Source of the DNA: Lachnospiraceae bacterium UBA1818
GTDB taxonomy: Bacteria > Bacillota > Clostridia > Lachnospirales > Lachnospiraceae
Direction: 5' to 3'
Assembly: GCA_904419285.1 (NCBI GenBank)
Contig: CAJFQZ010000022.1
Location: 1 to 46,280 of the forward strand
DNA length: 46,280 bases
Below the pieces are notes generated by a model. That model was not told the origin of the DNA, did not search any database, and saw nothing but the letters and a program-made list of their open reading frames with translations. The translations under genes were made by a program, and so were the position numbers. Below, piece after piece: positions 32,156 through 40,670 of this stretch; the stretch's first letter is position 1; each line of letters starts with the position of its first letter.

Positions 32156-33746
32156 GCTCCGCTCTGTACTTCGAAGGCGATACACCGAACCGCCTTTTAA
32201 AAACATAGCTGAAATAGTTGGGGTCTGTATAGCCGACCTTTTTTGCTATGATATAACTTTTCTCATTCGTTTCCAGCAGCAGACGGGAAGCACAGTCCAT
32301 ACGGTAATCCGTCAGATAACCGATAAAAGACTTCCCTGTCTCCCGTTTAAAAATAGTCGAAAAATAGGAGTTGGATACCCCAAGAGTCTCGCAGATATCA
32401 TCCAGGGACAGCTCCTCATCCGCATAGTTGCTGCGCACATATTCTTCTGCCCTGAGCACAAAGGATTTTGTCGATCTGCTCCGTGCGCTGGTCAGCTTGT
32501 CATGGAAGGAAAGGCTGAGGTCTGTGAGCCACTTTTTCAGTGTGTCCGGATCCATGTTCGGAAGACTGCTGTACAGATCCTGCATATCTCCCGCGAACTC
32601 TTCCGCAGAGATATCGTTATTCACCGTGAATCTGTACAGGGCGCTGATCAGTTCCATGACCGCAATATGATGCTGAGGCAGCGTTTTGGCGGAGAGCGCC
32701 ATCCTCTCCATGTACTCACTGACCGCCTCAACGATCTCTTTCCGCGAACCCATGCGGATCTTCTTAAAGAGCTCTGACATATCTCCGTCATTCACAAATC
32801 CGGTCTCTCCCATCTCCCGGGGTGCGATCTCCTTGATATTGATCGCCCTTGACGCTCCATAGATTCCTCTGTAGGACACAGCCTCCCGCGCGCTGCTGTA
32901 GGACTGGGCAAGCTCCAGTATATTATCGCAGACCTGCCCGATTCCGACTGTGACCACAGCTCCGATGATCCGGCGGGCATATCTGCAGAACCTGTCGCAT
33001 TCATCCGTCAGCTCAGGCACCTCATTCTCCCCCTTAAGCTGAGCGAGCATGACCGCATTTCCAAGATAGGTGAAGCTTTTCGCCCTCCACTTTTCCTGCA
33101 GCCGTTCTTCTGCCTGTTTCTGGACAGATGTTGCCAGGAGCAGTGGGTTCATATCCTTCGGAACCTGCGTCGCGGACGTGTGAATGACCAGACAGCAGTA
33201 GTAAGGTCCTGTAAAAGTGATCTGATAGTCCGTCAGATATTTCTCAAGTTCCTCCTCACGGATCCTTCCCTCGATAAGGGTAGAATAAAAGTTCGCCTGC
33301 AGAAGCGGCAGCGAGTCCATGTAATATTGCTGAAGCACTTCAACGCTCCTCTTCTCACTGATCTCCTGATCCAGTTTTATTTTGAGCTGCGTAAAGACAT
33401 TCGTCAGCTCCACAGAGTTCACAGGCTTTAAAATATACTCTTCCACTTCAAGATGGACCGCTTCCTTTGCATATTCGAACTCGTCAAACCCCGTAAAAAG
33501 CAGGATCTTCGTCGCCGGGAACTCCGCCTTGATGCGGTTGGCAAGCTCCAGCCCGTCCATATACGGCATCTTGATGTCCGTCATGACAACATCCGGCTGA
33601 AATTCCTCCACCATCTCCAGAGCCTTCACTCCGTTGTTTGCATATCCAATCACGGAAAATCCGAGCCCCGCCCAATCAATCTTCTTCATGATGACCTGGA
33701 TCACTTCTTCCTCATCATCCACTAAAAGCACTGTATAAGTATCCAT
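32136..33746 (-). CDS. YesN-type response regulator with AraC DNA-binding domain
   Basis: The 536-residue regulator has an N-terminal receiver domain (VLLVDDEEEV; phospho-Asp in DVVMTDIKMPYMDGLELA), a middle helical region, and a C-terminal AraC domain with two helix-turn-helix units (SLDDICETLGVSNSYFSTIF; IIAKKVGYTDPNYFSYVFKR). GGAG eight bases before ATG 33746 sets the start; an ATG at 33776 has none. It has its own promoter after the mglC terminator. It probably activates mglBAC and perhaps its own unit in response to extracellular galactose-like sugar. Confidence 0.93.
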   Translation of the reverse strand: MDTYTVLLVDDEEEVIQVIMKKIDWAGLGFSVIGYANNGVKALEMVEEFQPDVVMTDIKMPYMDGLELANRIKAEFPATKILLFTGFDEFEYAKEAVHLEVEEYILKPVNSVELTNVFTQLKIKLDQEISEKRSVEVLQQYYMDSLPLLQANFYSTLIEGRIREEELEKYLTDYQITFTGPYYCCLVIHTSATQVPKDMNPLLLATSVQKQAEERLQEKWRAKSFTYLGNAVMLAQLKGENEVPELTDECDRFCRYARRIIGAVVTVGIGQVCDNILELAQSYSSAREAVSYRGIYGASRAINIKEIAPREMGETGFVNDGDMSELFKKIRMGSRKEIVEAVSEYMERMALSAKTLPQHHIAVMELISALYRFTVNNDISAEEFAGDMQDLYSSLPNMDPDTLKKWLTDLSLSFHDKLTSARSRSTKSFVLRAEEYVRSNYADEELSLDDICETLGVSNSYFSTIFKRETGKSFIGYLTDYRMDCASRLLLETNEKSYIIAKKVGYTDPNYFSYVFKRRFGVSPSKYRAEHAESEE

Positions 33747-33784
33747 ATTTTTGTCTCCATACGCATATCTTTTCACTTCGAATA

Positions 33785-33813
33785 ATTATAACAAATGCAC
33801 AAATAAATGTAAA
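33785..33813 (-). promoter_or_regulatory. Promoter of the two-component/binding-protein unit
   Basis: Minus strand TTTACA (33813-33808), 17-bp spacer, TATAAT (33790-33785), near consensus, between the mglC terminator and the response regulator start. Confidence 0.8.
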
Positions 33814-33821
33814 CGCCGCGC

Positions 33822-33850
33822 AAAAAAAGGCTGCCGCATCTGCGGCAGCC
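33822..33850 (-). terminator. Terminator of mglBAC
   Basis: GGCTGCCGCA (33829-33838) and TGCGGCAGCC (33841-33850) form a 10-bp perfect stem, followed on the minus strand by seven T residues (33828-33822). It separates the transporter operon from the sensor unit. Confidence 0.92.
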
Positions 33851-33863
33851 CGGATAAAATCCA

Positions 33864-35513
33864 TTATTTCTTCTGAACGTATTTCAGACAGTCAAGTGTT
33901 ACTGCTACGAGGATGATGATACCGGAGAATACGAACTGGAGGTTCGTATCGATACCAAGGATCGTAAGAGAATATGTAAGTGCGGTGAAGATAAGAACAC
34001 CGACTACTACACCTGAGATCTTACCGATACCACCTGTGAAGGATACACCACCTACAACGCAGGCTGCGATCGCGTCTGTCTCCCAGCCCTGTCCATAAGC
34101 TGCAGAACCGGATCCGACCATTCTCGCACATTCCAGCCAGGAACCGAATCCATAAAGGATACCTGCCAGGATGAATGCTCCTACTGTTACTGCGAATACG
34201 GAAATACCTGAAACAGATGCTGCTTCCGGGTTACCGCCGACAGCGTACAGGTTTTTACCGAATTTCGTTTTGTTCCAGATAAACCATACGATCACTACTG
34301 CCGCAACAGCCCAGATGATGATCGTCGGGAAGCCGCCGATCTTCGGGATGACCATATTCGGAACGGATGGCTCGATCGCACCGAAGGATACACCCTTTGT
34401 CGCATATGTAACAAGACCGAAGATGATCAGCATGTTCGCCATTGTGGAGATGAACGGATGCATCTTGAACTTGGCGGTGAAGAAACCTGCGATCGTTGTA
34501 AAGATCGTACACAGGATGATACACATTACAAGTGCAAAGATCATTCTGCCGACGATCGGCATTCCTGTAAAATCAAAAATGTGTCCGAAAACACCACCTG
34601 TGTTGATTCCCTGATGCATGATGATCGTTGCCGTTGTCATACCCATACCAACCATACGTCCGATGGAAAGGTCAGTACCTGCAAGAAGGATCAGGCCCGC
34701 AACGCCAAGCGCCAGGAACATTCTCGGCGAAGCCTGCTGAAGGATGTTCAGGATGTTGTTGTATGTAAGCAGCGGTGAGCCTTTTACCATAGGTGTAATG
34801 ATACAGAGAGCAATAAATACAAGGAGGATCGCAATGTAAAGACCATTCTTCAGAAGGAAGGATCTACGATTGAACGTATACTTGTAGTTCTCCCAGCTCT
34901 GTGCCATCGACTCCGCGAAAGTAAACTTTGACATGCGGAGCAGATCGATCAGGTGATATTTATGAGCAAACGCATTGTGTCTTCTGTCCTTTATCTCCTG
35001 ATAATCCTTAACCAGATCCAGCTTGGCATCAAACCGGCGGTTCTTATAAACGTACTTCTCATCCTTGATCTCCTGATGATCGGAGATCTTGGAGACAGCC
35101 GCCTGATGCTCCTTTTCCAATTCAGCGAGCTTTTTCGCATATTTTGCTTTTGCAGCCGCTTTCTCCTGAACACAGCTTTCCTTGACCGGTTCATAATATT
35201 CTTTGTCAAAATGCGCTTTCAGATATCCCTCTGCATCAGCGATCAGCTTAGAGATCTGATCTTTGTTCTGTGCTTCCACAGCTTTTGCAGTATCCAAGTC
35301 TTTTCTGAGCTTATTGATTCTAGCATCTTTCTCATCTTTTGAAAGCGTACGGTCTCTTTTAATACCGTCTATCTTGTTCTGAATAGAGACAACCTTATCC
35401 GTACCATCTACTCTGAGGCTGTCAATCTTTGTCTGAATTTTACCGACATAATCGTCGATCGGCTGACGCAGCTTCATCTCCTGTTCAGCCGTAAGAATTT
35501 TACTGTTTGCCAT
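33864..35513 (-). CDS. mglC: Galactose/methyl-galactoside ABC permease MglC with long N-terminal coiled coil
   Basis: The permease half (about residues 222-549) is a normal BPD_transp_2 protein with 8-10 hydrophobic segments and family stretches LALGVAGLILLAGTDLSIGR and YAVGGNPEAASVSGISV. Ahead of it is an extra region of about 215 residues, charged and heptad-like (KAAAKAKYAKKLAELEKEHQ), predicted cytoplasmic coiled coil; E. coli MglC has only 336 residues. The start at 35513 (MANSKIL) has GGGAG ten bases upstream; ATGs at 35519 and 35522 are possible. It lies 18 nt after mglA and is followed by a strong terminator. Confidence 0.9.
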   Translation of the reverse strand: MANSKILTAEQEMKLRQPIDDYVGKIQTKIDSLRVDGTDKVVSIQNKIDGIKRDRTLSKDEKDARINKLRKDLDTAKAVEAQNKDQISKLIADAEGYLKAHFDKEYYEPVKESCVQEKAAAKAKYAKKLAELEKEHQAAVSKISDHQEIKDEKYVYKNRRFDAKLDLVKDYQEIKDRRHNAFAHKYHLIDLLRMSKFTFAESMAQSWENYKYTFNRRSFLLKNGLYIAILLVFIALCIITPMVKGSPLLTYNNILNILQQASPRMFLALGVAGLILLAGTDLSIGRMVGMGMTTATIIMHQGINTGGVFGHIFDFTGMPIVGRMIFALVMCIILCTIFTTIAGFFTAKFKMHPFISTMANMLIIFGLVTYATKGVSFGAIEPSVPNMVIPKIGGFPTIIIWAVAAVVIVWFIWNKTKFGKNLYAVGGNPEAASVSGISVFAVTVGAFILAGILYGFGSWLECARMVGSGSAAYGQGWETDAIAACVVGGVSFTGGIGKISGVVVGVLIFTALTYSLTILGIDTNLQFVFSGIIILVAVTLDCLKYVQKK

Positions 35514-35531
35514 ATCCATCATTCTCCCTTA

Positions 35532-37040
35532 TTATAGGTATTTTGCACTGAGCCTCAAGAGCTCTTCCTGATCTGTCTCCTTGGTGTTAACGATTCCTGA
35601 GAGATGTCCGTTTGACATAACTCCGATCCGGTTTGTGATTCCGAGGATCTCCGGCATCTCAGAAGAAACTACGATGATCGTCTTACCCTGCTTTGCCATC
35701 TGAATGATCAGATCATAGATCTCATATTTCGCACCTACATCGATTCCTCGCGTAGGCTCATCCATCATGAATACCTGCGGCTCACGCTCCAGCCATCTTC
35801 CGAAAATAACTTTCTGCTGGTTTCCTCCTGAAAGACTGGTGATCATATCATCCGGTCCCATACATTTTGTATGCATGACCTTGATCTCTTTTGCAGTCGC
35901 ATTTACCATCTTTGTGTCAGAAAGCGCTGCGCCGGTCTTATACTGAGGCAGGTTTGCGATCGTAGTGTTAAAAGTAAGGTCTGTCTTCAGGAAGAGTCCG
36001 TTTGCCTTTCTCTCCTCAGTGATCATGGCAAATCCATGTTCCATGGCCTCTTTTGCGTTATTAAAGTTCATCAGCTTATTTCTGAAGTAAACACGCCCCG
36101 CCGCCCTGGTGCGGACACCGAAGATCGTCTCCAGAAGTTCCGTACGTCCTGCACCGACCAGTCCGTACAGTCCGAAGATCTCGCCCTCCCTTACATCGAA
36201 TGAAATATCCTGAAGGTGAGGTTCATACTTCGTAGACAGATGCTGAACAGAAAGAACCACATCTCCCGGTGTATTGTCTACAGGCGGGAACCGGTTCTCA
36301 AGAGAACGGCCGACCATGGCCGCGATCAGTTCGTTCATGTTCGTGTCACTGGCATGTTTTGTCATGACCAGATTACCGTCTCGAAGCACTGATATATCGT
36401 CACAGATCTCAAAGATCTCATCCATCTTATGAGAAATGTAGATCAGTGCGATCCCCTGCTCTTTCAGCATCCTCATCATCTCGAAGAGCTTTTCAACTTC
36501 CTGGACCGTCAGGGAGGAAGTCGGCTCGTCGAGTACGATCACTTTTGAGTTATAGGAGATTGCTTTTGCGATCTCACACATCTGTCTCTGTGAAACAGAC
36601 ATTTTGTGCATCGGCTGTGTAAGGTTCACAGTCATGCCCAGTCTTCGGAACAGCTCCGAAGCTTCTTTTTTCATTCTTCCCTCATCAATAACGCCTAAGG
36701 AATTGGTCGGATAACGTCCGAGGAACAGATTGTCCATGACATTTCTTTCCAGACACTGGTTCAGTTCCTGATGTACCATTGCGATTCCGTTCTCCAGCGC
36801 ATCTTTCGGTCCCGAAAAGCTTACTTCTTTTCCGTCAAGGATAATCGTTCCCTCATCTTTCTGGTACGTGCCGAAAAGACATTTCATCATCGTTGACTTA
36901 CCGGCTCCGTTCTCACCCATGAGTCCCATGACGGTTCCCCTCCGCACATCAAGATTGATGTGGTCGAGGACTCTGTTCCGGCCGAAGGATTTGCTCATGC
37001 CGCGTATTGATAAGACGATATCATCTTTCTTATCTGCCAT
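35532..37040 (-). CDS. mglA: Galactose/methyl-galactoside ABC transporter ATPase MglA
   Basis: The 502-residue protein has two fused ATP-binding domains, as in RbsA/MglA. Domain 1 (about 8-245) has Walker A GENGAGKS, signature MSVSQRQMCEIA and Walker B VIVLDEPTSS. Domain 2 (about 260-500) has the degenerate P-loop YGLVGAGRT, signature SLSGGNQQKV and FMMDEPTRGIDVGAKYE. A degenerate second P-loop is normal in this family. It energises MglC. A 13-bp stem-loop lies between mglB and mglA. Confidence 0.95.
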   Translation of the reverse strand: MADKKDDIVLSIRGMSKSFGRNRVLDHINLDVRRGTVMGLMGENGAGKSTMMKCLFGTYQKDEGTIILDGKEVSFSGPKDALENGIAMVHQELNQCLERNVMDNLFLGRYPTNSLGVIDEGRMKKEASELFRRLGMTVNLTQPMHKMSVSQRQMCEIAKAISYNSKVIVLDEPTSSLTVQEVEKLFEMMRMLKEQGIALIYISHKMDEIFEICDDISVLRDGNLVMTKHASDTNMNELIAAMVGRSLENRFPPVDNTPGDVVLSVQHLSTKYEPHLQDISFDVREGEIFGLYGLVGAGRTELLETIFGVRTRAAGRVYFRNKLMNFNNAKEAMEHGFAMITEERKANGLFLKTDLTFNTTIANLPQYKTGAALSDTKMVNATAKEIKVMHTKCMGPDDMITSLSGGNQQKVIFGRWLEREPQVFMMDEPTRGIDVGAKYEIYDLIIQMAKQGKTIIVVSSEMPEILGITNRIGVMSNGHLSGIVNTKETDQEELLRLSAKYL

Positions 37041-37129
37041 ACTTATTACTCCTGTACATATATTTTTGTGTATTCAACACACTTTTTCTGTCCGGAGACA
37101 GTTTCCGCAGAACTTTTCCCCCAAACATG

Positions 37130-37159
37130 TTATTAGGGAGAATTTCTTCTCCCTAATAA
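37130..37159 (-). other. Intercistronic stem-loop between mglB and mglA
   Basis: TTATTAGGGAGAA (37130-37142) and its exact complement (37147-37159) form a 13-bp stem with a TTTC loop. It is 25 nt after the mglB stop on the minus strand and lacks a T run. It probably protects the mglB message so that binding protein is made in excess over MglA and MglC, a common arrangement. Confidence 0.7.
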
Positions 37160-37184
37160 TCTTTCATCCTTATTGCAATGTATA

Positions 37185-38465
37185 TTATTGACTAAGTATA
37201 GATGTGTAGGAAGCCGCGTTATCTGTCTTCACCATGTTAATTGCAAATGCATCATACTGGCTCGGGTTTCCGAGACGGTTTGTAATGTTGGACTCTGTCT
37301 GTCCGTCACCGCCAATGTACTCAACATCAAGGTTCAGCAGGTCATCATATTTCTGAAGCAGCGGCTGATATGTTGAACCAAGGAAGTTATCGGAAGCATT
37401 GTAAATATCAAGCCATACTGACTTCGTCGGATGCTCGCTCTCGTCCAGCTGGTTGGATACAGGCTCCCAAACTACTGTGGAATCTGTGAAATCCTGATAG
37501 TTGTCAGCTGTTACAGCTACGTTTAATGCGTAGTAAGAACGCTCGTCTTCATTGTATACATAAACGTCATCTGACAGAACGTTTCCTGCCTCATCTTCTG
37601 TGCCGATACCTGTGTCGATATCTACACCGTCAAGAGCGTTACGGAGAACACGGAGTGTCAGGTAAGCCTGTACGTCTGCATGCTGGCTGATCGTTCCGCC
37701 GTATCCTTCTGCGATAGCTGCAACTGCGTCGCTGTTCGCATCATATCCGAATGTCGGAACTCCGTTGTCCTTTGACCAGGAATTGAACATTGACATTCCC
37801 ATACCATCGTTATTAGAAACAACGATATCGATCTGGTCGCCGAAGGATGATGCCCATGTTCCGATCGCATTACCTGCTGTAGCAGCATCCCATGTAGCTC
37901 CTGCAGAGTTCTTCATCTCCTGTGAAGCAAGCTCACGGACTGTATATGTCTTTCCGTTGATCTCAAGTGTTCCATCCTTCACAGCGGAAGCGGATCCGTC
38001 TGTGTTCGTTCCGATCGGCTCACTGTTGATTGCTCCGTCTGCCTCAACGCCTGTTCCAAGTGCTGAGCGGACGCCTCTTGTACGTGCGATGGAATCGTTG
38101 TGTCCGATATCACCGATCGCCATAACATATCCGATAACGCCGTCACCGTTGCGGTCAATCTCATCAATGTGTGATTCGATGTAATCTTTAACCATTGTTC
38201 CCTGCAGTTCTGCGCCCTGGTTTGCATCAAATCCTACATAATATGTATCATCATTGAAGTTCAGAGCTGTCATGTCCAGTTCTCCTGTGGAGCTGTTGGA
38301 CGGCTGACGGTTGTACCACACCAGAGGCTTGTCCTTGTTAGCCACATCACTTGTTTTCGCATCGCCTCCACCTGACGGCTCGCTGCTATTTCCGCCTGAG
38401 CCGCAGGCAGTCGCTGAAAGTGCAAGTACTGCCGCCAGCGTTAATAAAACAATTTTTTTCTTCAT
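37185..38465 (-). CDS. mglB: Galactose/methyl-galactoside-binding lipoprotein MglB
   Basis: The 426-residue high-affinity sugar-binding lipoprotein has signal MKKKIVLLTLAAVLALSA with Cys in ATACGSGG, a Ser/Gly-rich linker, then a Peripla_BP_4 fold with the calcium loop DRNGDGVIGYV and ligand-contact stretches WYNRQPSN and SNNDGMGMSMFNSWSKD. It is about 90 residues longer than E. coli MglB because of the linker and insertions. AAGGAGG precedes ATG 38465; in-frame ATGs up to 38609 have no site. First gene of mglBAC, behind a promoter with a poor -35 and a direct repeat. Confidence 0.93.
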   Translation of the reverse strand: MKKKIVLLTLAAVLALSATACGSGGNSSEPSGGGDAKTSDVANKDKPLVWYNRQPSNSSTGELDMTALNFNDDTYYVGFDANQGAELQGTMVKDYIESHIDEIDRNGDGVIGYVMAIGDIGHNDSIARTRGVRSALGTGVEADGAINSEPIGTNTDGSASAVKDGTLEINGKTYTVRELASQEMKNSAGATWDAATAGNAIGTWASSFGDQIDIVVSNNDGMGMSMFNSWSKDNGVPTFGYDANSDAVAAIAEGYGGTISQHADVQAYLTLRVLRNALDGVDIDTGIGTEDEAGNVLSDDVYVYNEDERSYYALNVAVTADNYQDFTDSTVVWEPVSNQLDESEHPTKSVWLDIYNASDNFLGSTYQPLLQKYDDLLNLDVEYIGGDGQTESNITNRLGNPSQYDAFAINMVKTDNAASYTSILSQ

Positions 38466-38522
38466 ATATACGTTTCCTCCTTCTCTCGGCGCATTTTCCG
38501 GCGCCCTTTTATTGATAATGAC

Positions 38523-38595
38523 AGTATACTCCATATGCCCCCGAGAAAACATAGAATATTTTTTGCATTTTATTGAAATTTTTAAGATTTTATTG
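38523..38595 (-). promoter_or_regulatory. mglB promoter with upstream direct repeat
   Basis: TATACT (38528-38523, minus strand) is the -10; no good -35 lies 16-18 bp upstream. The 9-bp sequence ATTTTATTG (+ strand) occurs at 38567-38575 and 38587-38595, a 20-bp period, at about -51 to -79 of the likely start site. AraC-type activators often bind direct repeats two helical turns apart, so these may be YesN-type response regulator sites. Confidence 0.45.
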
Positions 38596-38701
38596 TTCAT
38601 ATGTGACAATCAAAATGTATTGCCTTTTTTCTTCCGGCGTCTGTACGCCATTTTCTCCCGCCTTCCCCGCTTTCAGATATACAGTTTTACCAATCCCGAC
38701 C

Positions 38702-38744
38702 TTGACCTTTACAGCCCCCTCTTCTATAATTATTACACAAGTAA
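38702..38744 (+). promoter_or_regulatory. blaR1-like promoter and BlaI-type operator
   Basis: TTGACC (38702-38707), 17-bp spacer, TATAAT (38725-38730), near consensus. Immediately after it TTAC-ACAA-GTAA (38733-38744) has the same TTAC-N4-GTAA frame as the two operators before the carboxypeptidase gene, and would block transcription when bound. Confidence 0.65.
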
Positions 38745-38833
38745 GAATACGCTCAGAGCGCCGGCGGGCACATATCCGCCCCACTGCCTGTCGTTTCCGA
38801 TTCAGATGGAGCACTCTCCGGAGGTGATTTATT

Positions 38834-40624
38834 TTGTCATTTTCAATCCACTTTATAATATGTAATCTTGTTCTCTCAGCACTGCTTGGAATTTTACTGT
38901 TTTTCAAAAAAATTCTGAGAAAACATATTTCACCTGACAGTCAATACCGGATCTGGTATGTTTTTGCGGCAGCCCTGCTGCTTCCATTCCTGCCTTACGC
39001 CCCCTCAGGCCCGGGCCGAATGCTGGATCAGTTTCTGGATCTTCTTTCTGCCGGGACAGCCGCACCGGCAGGCGCTCCCGCTGCACAGAATACGGCAGAC
39101 GCTTCTTTTGTACAGCTGGGAATGACGGATCTCGCGTCTTCCTTCGCCGGGAGAGGTTTCCGCACAGCAGGCATCCTTTTAACAGCCATATGGGCCGCCG
39201 GGTGCTGTATCTCCGCCGCCTTGGTCCTGCGTCATATCCTTAAGATCCGCAGGATCAAAAAACTGGCCTATCCGATCACGCCCGAGACCGAGCCGGACTT
39301 ATACAGCCGGTACCTGTCCTGCATAAGAGAACTGAAGATCCACAGGAAGGCTGCCCTGTACGCCTCCTGCAGCATCTCCAGTCCTGTATCCTACGGCCTC
39401 CTGCGGCCAAAGATCATCATCCCACAGGACATGGACGTCCTGCTGGCAGAGGAGGATATACGCTTTATCTTTCTCCATGAGCTGCAGCACTTCAAGCACA
39501 AAGACGCGGCGCTGAATGATCTTGCCTGCATCCTCCAGATCGTCTACTGGTTCAATCCGTTTGTCCGGCGCGGATTTCGGATTATGGAAAAAGACCGCGA
39601 GATCGCCTGTGACTGCTCTGTCATCCGCACGGTAGGCAGAGATCAGGCTGTCAGCTACGGGCACACCTTGATCCGGTACGCGGAGAAACTGCATCAGAAT
39701 GCTTTTCTCTCTCCGCTCTCTACTCTGAGCGGCGAAAAATCTGCCATCGTACAGAGGATAAAAGAGATCGCAGAATACAGAACAGAAACCCCTGCCGGGA
39801 AAGTAAGAAGCGCCTGCATCCTGCTGCTGGCAGTCCTCCTCGTATATACCACCAGTCCGTTTCTGACCGCCTATGCCGCACAGAATTCTCCCTATGACCT
39901 GGCGGGAAAAAATATAGAAGAGACAGACCTGTCTTCCTATTTTCATGGGAGCGAAGGCACTTTCGTACTGTATGATATGACAGGTGACAGTTATCTTATC
40001 TATAATGAAGCAATGAGCACGAAACGGGTATCCCCGGATTCCACCTTTAAGATCTACAGCGGTCTGTTCGGTCTGGAAGAAGGGCTCATCTCACCGGATT
40101 CTTCCGCCCGTTCCTGGGACGGCACAGAATATTTCTTTGATTCCTGGAACCAGGACCAGACATTGGCGACAGCCATGCAGAACTCTGTGAACTGGTATTT
40201 CCAGGAGCTGGACGCTCAGATGGGATATTCCACCCTCTCTTCCTATTACAGCCGGATCTCCTACGGAAACTGCGATCTGTCCGGCGGGATCGGCAGCTAC
40301 TGGGCAGAATCGTCGCTTAAGATCTCCCCGGTTGAGCAGACAGAACTGCTCGCAGATCTGCTTCAGAACAGATGGGGTTTCCGCACAGAGAATATACAGG
40401 CAGTCAGGGACGCAATGTTTGTCGCCGATACTCCCGCCGGAAAGCTTTACGGCAAGACCGGAACCGGCTCTGACGGGAACCGGAATATCAACGGCTGGTT
40501 TATCGGGTTCCTTGAGACAGAAACCAATGTGTTCTGCTTTGCGGCAAACATCCAGGACGGTCCCGATGCTTCCGGAACCATGGCTTCCGAGATCACAATG
40601 AATATCCTGAACGATCTTCTTTAA
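38834..40624 (+). CDS. BlaR1/MecR1-family beta-lactam receptor peptidase
   Basis: The 596-residue membrane receptor starts at TTG, supported by GGAGGTG seven bases upstream. Residues 1-345 hold about four membrane helices and an M56 zinc peptidase domain (FLHELQHFKHKD, H215-E216-H219; EKDREIACD). Residues 360-596 form an extracellular penicillin-sensing domain related to class D beta-lactamases, with acylation motif STFK (S403, K406), SVN (451), YGN (477) and KTG (541). Acylation by beta-lactam should trigger cleavage of a BlaI-type repressor. No blaI lies beside it, which is unusual. It converges on a D,D-carboxypeptidase gene with similar operators. Confidence 0.93.
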   Translation: MSFSIHFIICNLVLSALLGILLFFKKILRKHISPDSQYRIWYVFAAALLLPFLPYAPSGPGRMLDQFLDLLSAGTAAPAGAPAAQNTADASFVQLGMTDLASSFAGRGFRTAGILLTAIWAAGCCISAALVLRHILKIRRIKKLAYPITPETEPDLYSRYLSCIRELKIHRKAALYASCSISSPVSYGLLRPKIIIPQDMDVLLAEEDIRFIFLHELQHFKHKDAALNDLACILQIVYWFNPFVRRGFRIMEKDREIACDCSVIRTVGRDQAVSYGHTLIRYAEKLHQNAFLSPLSTLSGEKSAIVQRIKEIAEYRTETPAGKVRSACILLLAVLLVYTTSPFLTAYAAQNSPYDLAGKNIEETDLSSYFHGSEGTFVLYDMTGDSYLIYNEAMSTKRVSPDSTFKIYSGLFGLEEGLISPDSSARSWDGTEYFFDSWNQDQTLATAMQNSVNWYFQELDAQMGYSTLSSYYSRISYGNCDLSGGIGSYWAESSLKISPVEQTELLADLLQNRWGFRTENIQAVRDAMFVADTPAGKLYGKTGTGSDGNRNINGWFIGFLETETNVFCFAANIQDGPDASGTMASEITMNILNDLL

Positions 40625-40626
40625 TA

Positions 40627-40670
40627 AGAAAAAAGAACAGCTTCTCCTCGGAAGTCTGTTCCTTTTTTCT
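40627..40670. terminator. Bidirectional terminator between blaR1-like and carboxypeptidase genes
   Basis: AAAAAAGAACAG (to 40640) pairs with CTGTTCCTTTTTTC (from 40656), with A and T runs on both sides, suited to two convergent genes. Confidence 0.85.

Noticed and set aside
38590-38907. Minus-strand reading frame of 105 codons upstream of the blaR1-like gene
   Set aside because: Its last 50 codons look protein-like (VGIGKTVYLKAGKAGENG), but it has no ribosome binding site and it overlaps the strong blaR1 promoter and operator. At most a remnant.
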